Source of the DNA: Alphaproteobacteria bacterium UBA3612
GTDB lineage: Bacteria; Pseudomonadota; Alphaproteobacteria; Sphingomonadales; Sphingomonadaceae
Length of the DNA stretch: 64,000 nt
Direction of reading: 5' to 3'
Assembly: GCA_002375465.1 (NCBI GenBank)
Contig: DFLT01000005.1
Coordinates: 124,001 to 188,000, forward strand
Every line of letters starts with the position of its first letter. Position 1 is the stretch's first letter. The position numbers and the translations under genes are program-made. A model generated the notes under the pieces. The model made no database searches and was not told where the DNA came from. It worked only from the letters and a program-made list of their open reading frames with translations. This document shows, one piece after another, positions 63,544 through 64,000 of this stretch.

Positions 63544-64000
63544 ATGGCAGCCCGCCCACTCGCCGTCATCACCGGCGCCTCAACCGGTATCGGATACGAA
63601 TTGGCGAAGATCGCTGCGGGCGACGGTTATGATCTGATAATCGCCTCCGATGAGGCCGAGATCAATGATCGCCGACATGATTTCGGTGTCTTCGGCGTTG
63701 AAGTGAAGGGCGTGCGGGCGGATCTTGGGACAGAGGCAGGTGTCGACAAGCTTCTCGACTGCATAGGCAATCGGCCCGTAACGCTGCTGATGGCAAATGC
63801 CGGGATCGGCGCGGGTGGTGCATTTCTGGACCAGGATTTCCACCGCGCAAAGGACGTTGTCGACCTGAATGTGACAGGCACGATCTCCCTGATCCACGCT
63901 GTCGGGCGGCGGATGCGCGCCCGGGGCGAAGGGCGTATTCTCATCACGGGGTCCATAGCCGATGACATTCCGGGATCTTTCAACCTCGTCTACAATGCAT
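63544..64000 (+). CDS. Short-chain dehydrogenase/reductase (partial, runs off the right edge)
   Basis: The visible 152 residues start MAARPLAVITGASTGIGYEL: the Rossmann TGxxxGIG is intact. The NAG motif is LMANAGIGAGG, and the active-site Ser region is ILITGSIADDIPGSF. The Tyr-Lys pair lies beyond the edge. Function is oxidoreduction with NAD(P). It starts 13 bases after the alcohol dehydrogenase, so it belongs to the same stress-related operon. Confidence 0.9.
   Translation, partial: MAARPLAVITGASTGIGYELAKIAAGDGYDLIIASDEAEINDRRHDFGVFGVEVKGVRADLGTEAGVDKLLDCIGNRPVTLLMANAGIGAGGAFLDQDFHRAKDVVDLNVTGTISLIHAVGRRMRARGEGRILITGSIADDIPGSFNLVYNA

Overview
The window is high-GC DNA with the gene content and order of an alphaproteobacterium, most likely a sphingomonad (Sphingomonadales). 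Pointers are the large TonB-dependent receptors, the NodT/RND efflux genes, promoter matches to the alphaproteobacterial general stress sigma factor EcfG, a Ku/LigD pair, DUF4160/DUF2442 genes and a short basic protein starting MGKGDNRKG. This placement is inference from gene content; no rRNA or tRNA gene is visible to confirm it.

Layout. 1-5948 (minus): type II secretion operon gspC-D-E-F-G, cut by the left edge; GspD carries a SPOR-like C-terminal domain. 6419-10882 (plus): a PT-repeat lipoprotein and a TonB-dependent receptor, each followed by a strong terminator. This layout resembles the phosphate-starvation ElpS/T2SS locus of Caulobacter. 11049-17003 (minus): tripartite RND efflux pump. 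17238: flavodoxin-like protein behind an EcfG-type promoter. 18067-23744 (plus): threonine catabolism cluster (XRE-cupin regulator, kbl, tdh, serine hydrolase, D-threonine-aldolase-like enzyme), then a SlyD-like isomerase at 23879. 24449-31585 (minus): eight tightly packed genes for sulfide, persulfide and thiosulfate handling (two persulfide dioxygenases, YeeE pair, SQR fusion, TauE exporter, TlpA and DsbA-like proteins). Divergent from it is a peroxiredoxin-ArsR pair (31660-32657). 32769-39996: S9 peptidase, second TonB receptor, alpha/beta hydrolase, AraC regulator and PaiB-like protein.

40222-46561: remnant of a fatty acid hydroxylase, a DUF2141 protein, then a polysaccharide locus (flippase, two glycosyltransferases, asparagine-synthase-like protein). 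46594-48636: TPP riboswitch and thiC. 48637-50894: a patch with an AT-rich HNH endonuclease gene and two divergent DUF4160-DUF2442 gene pairs, probably acquired. 50937-54449: small basic protein, HTH protein, glutathione transferase, DUF72 protein and a lipoprotein. 54541-57784: ku and ligD for bacterial end joining. 57809-61596: glycosyltransferase with a divergent helical-barrel protein and a GH130-type glycosidase/phosphorylase. 61706-64000: SRPBCC protein, zinc alcohol dehydrogenase and a short-chain dehydrogenase cut by the right edge, behind an EcfG-like promoter.

The main joint functions are protein secretion plus nutrient capture at the left, drug efflux, threonine-to-glycine catabolism, sulfide detoxification, surface polysaccharide synthesis, and stress and DNA repair functions at the right. 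No rRNA, tRNA, IS element, integrase or CRISPR array was found.
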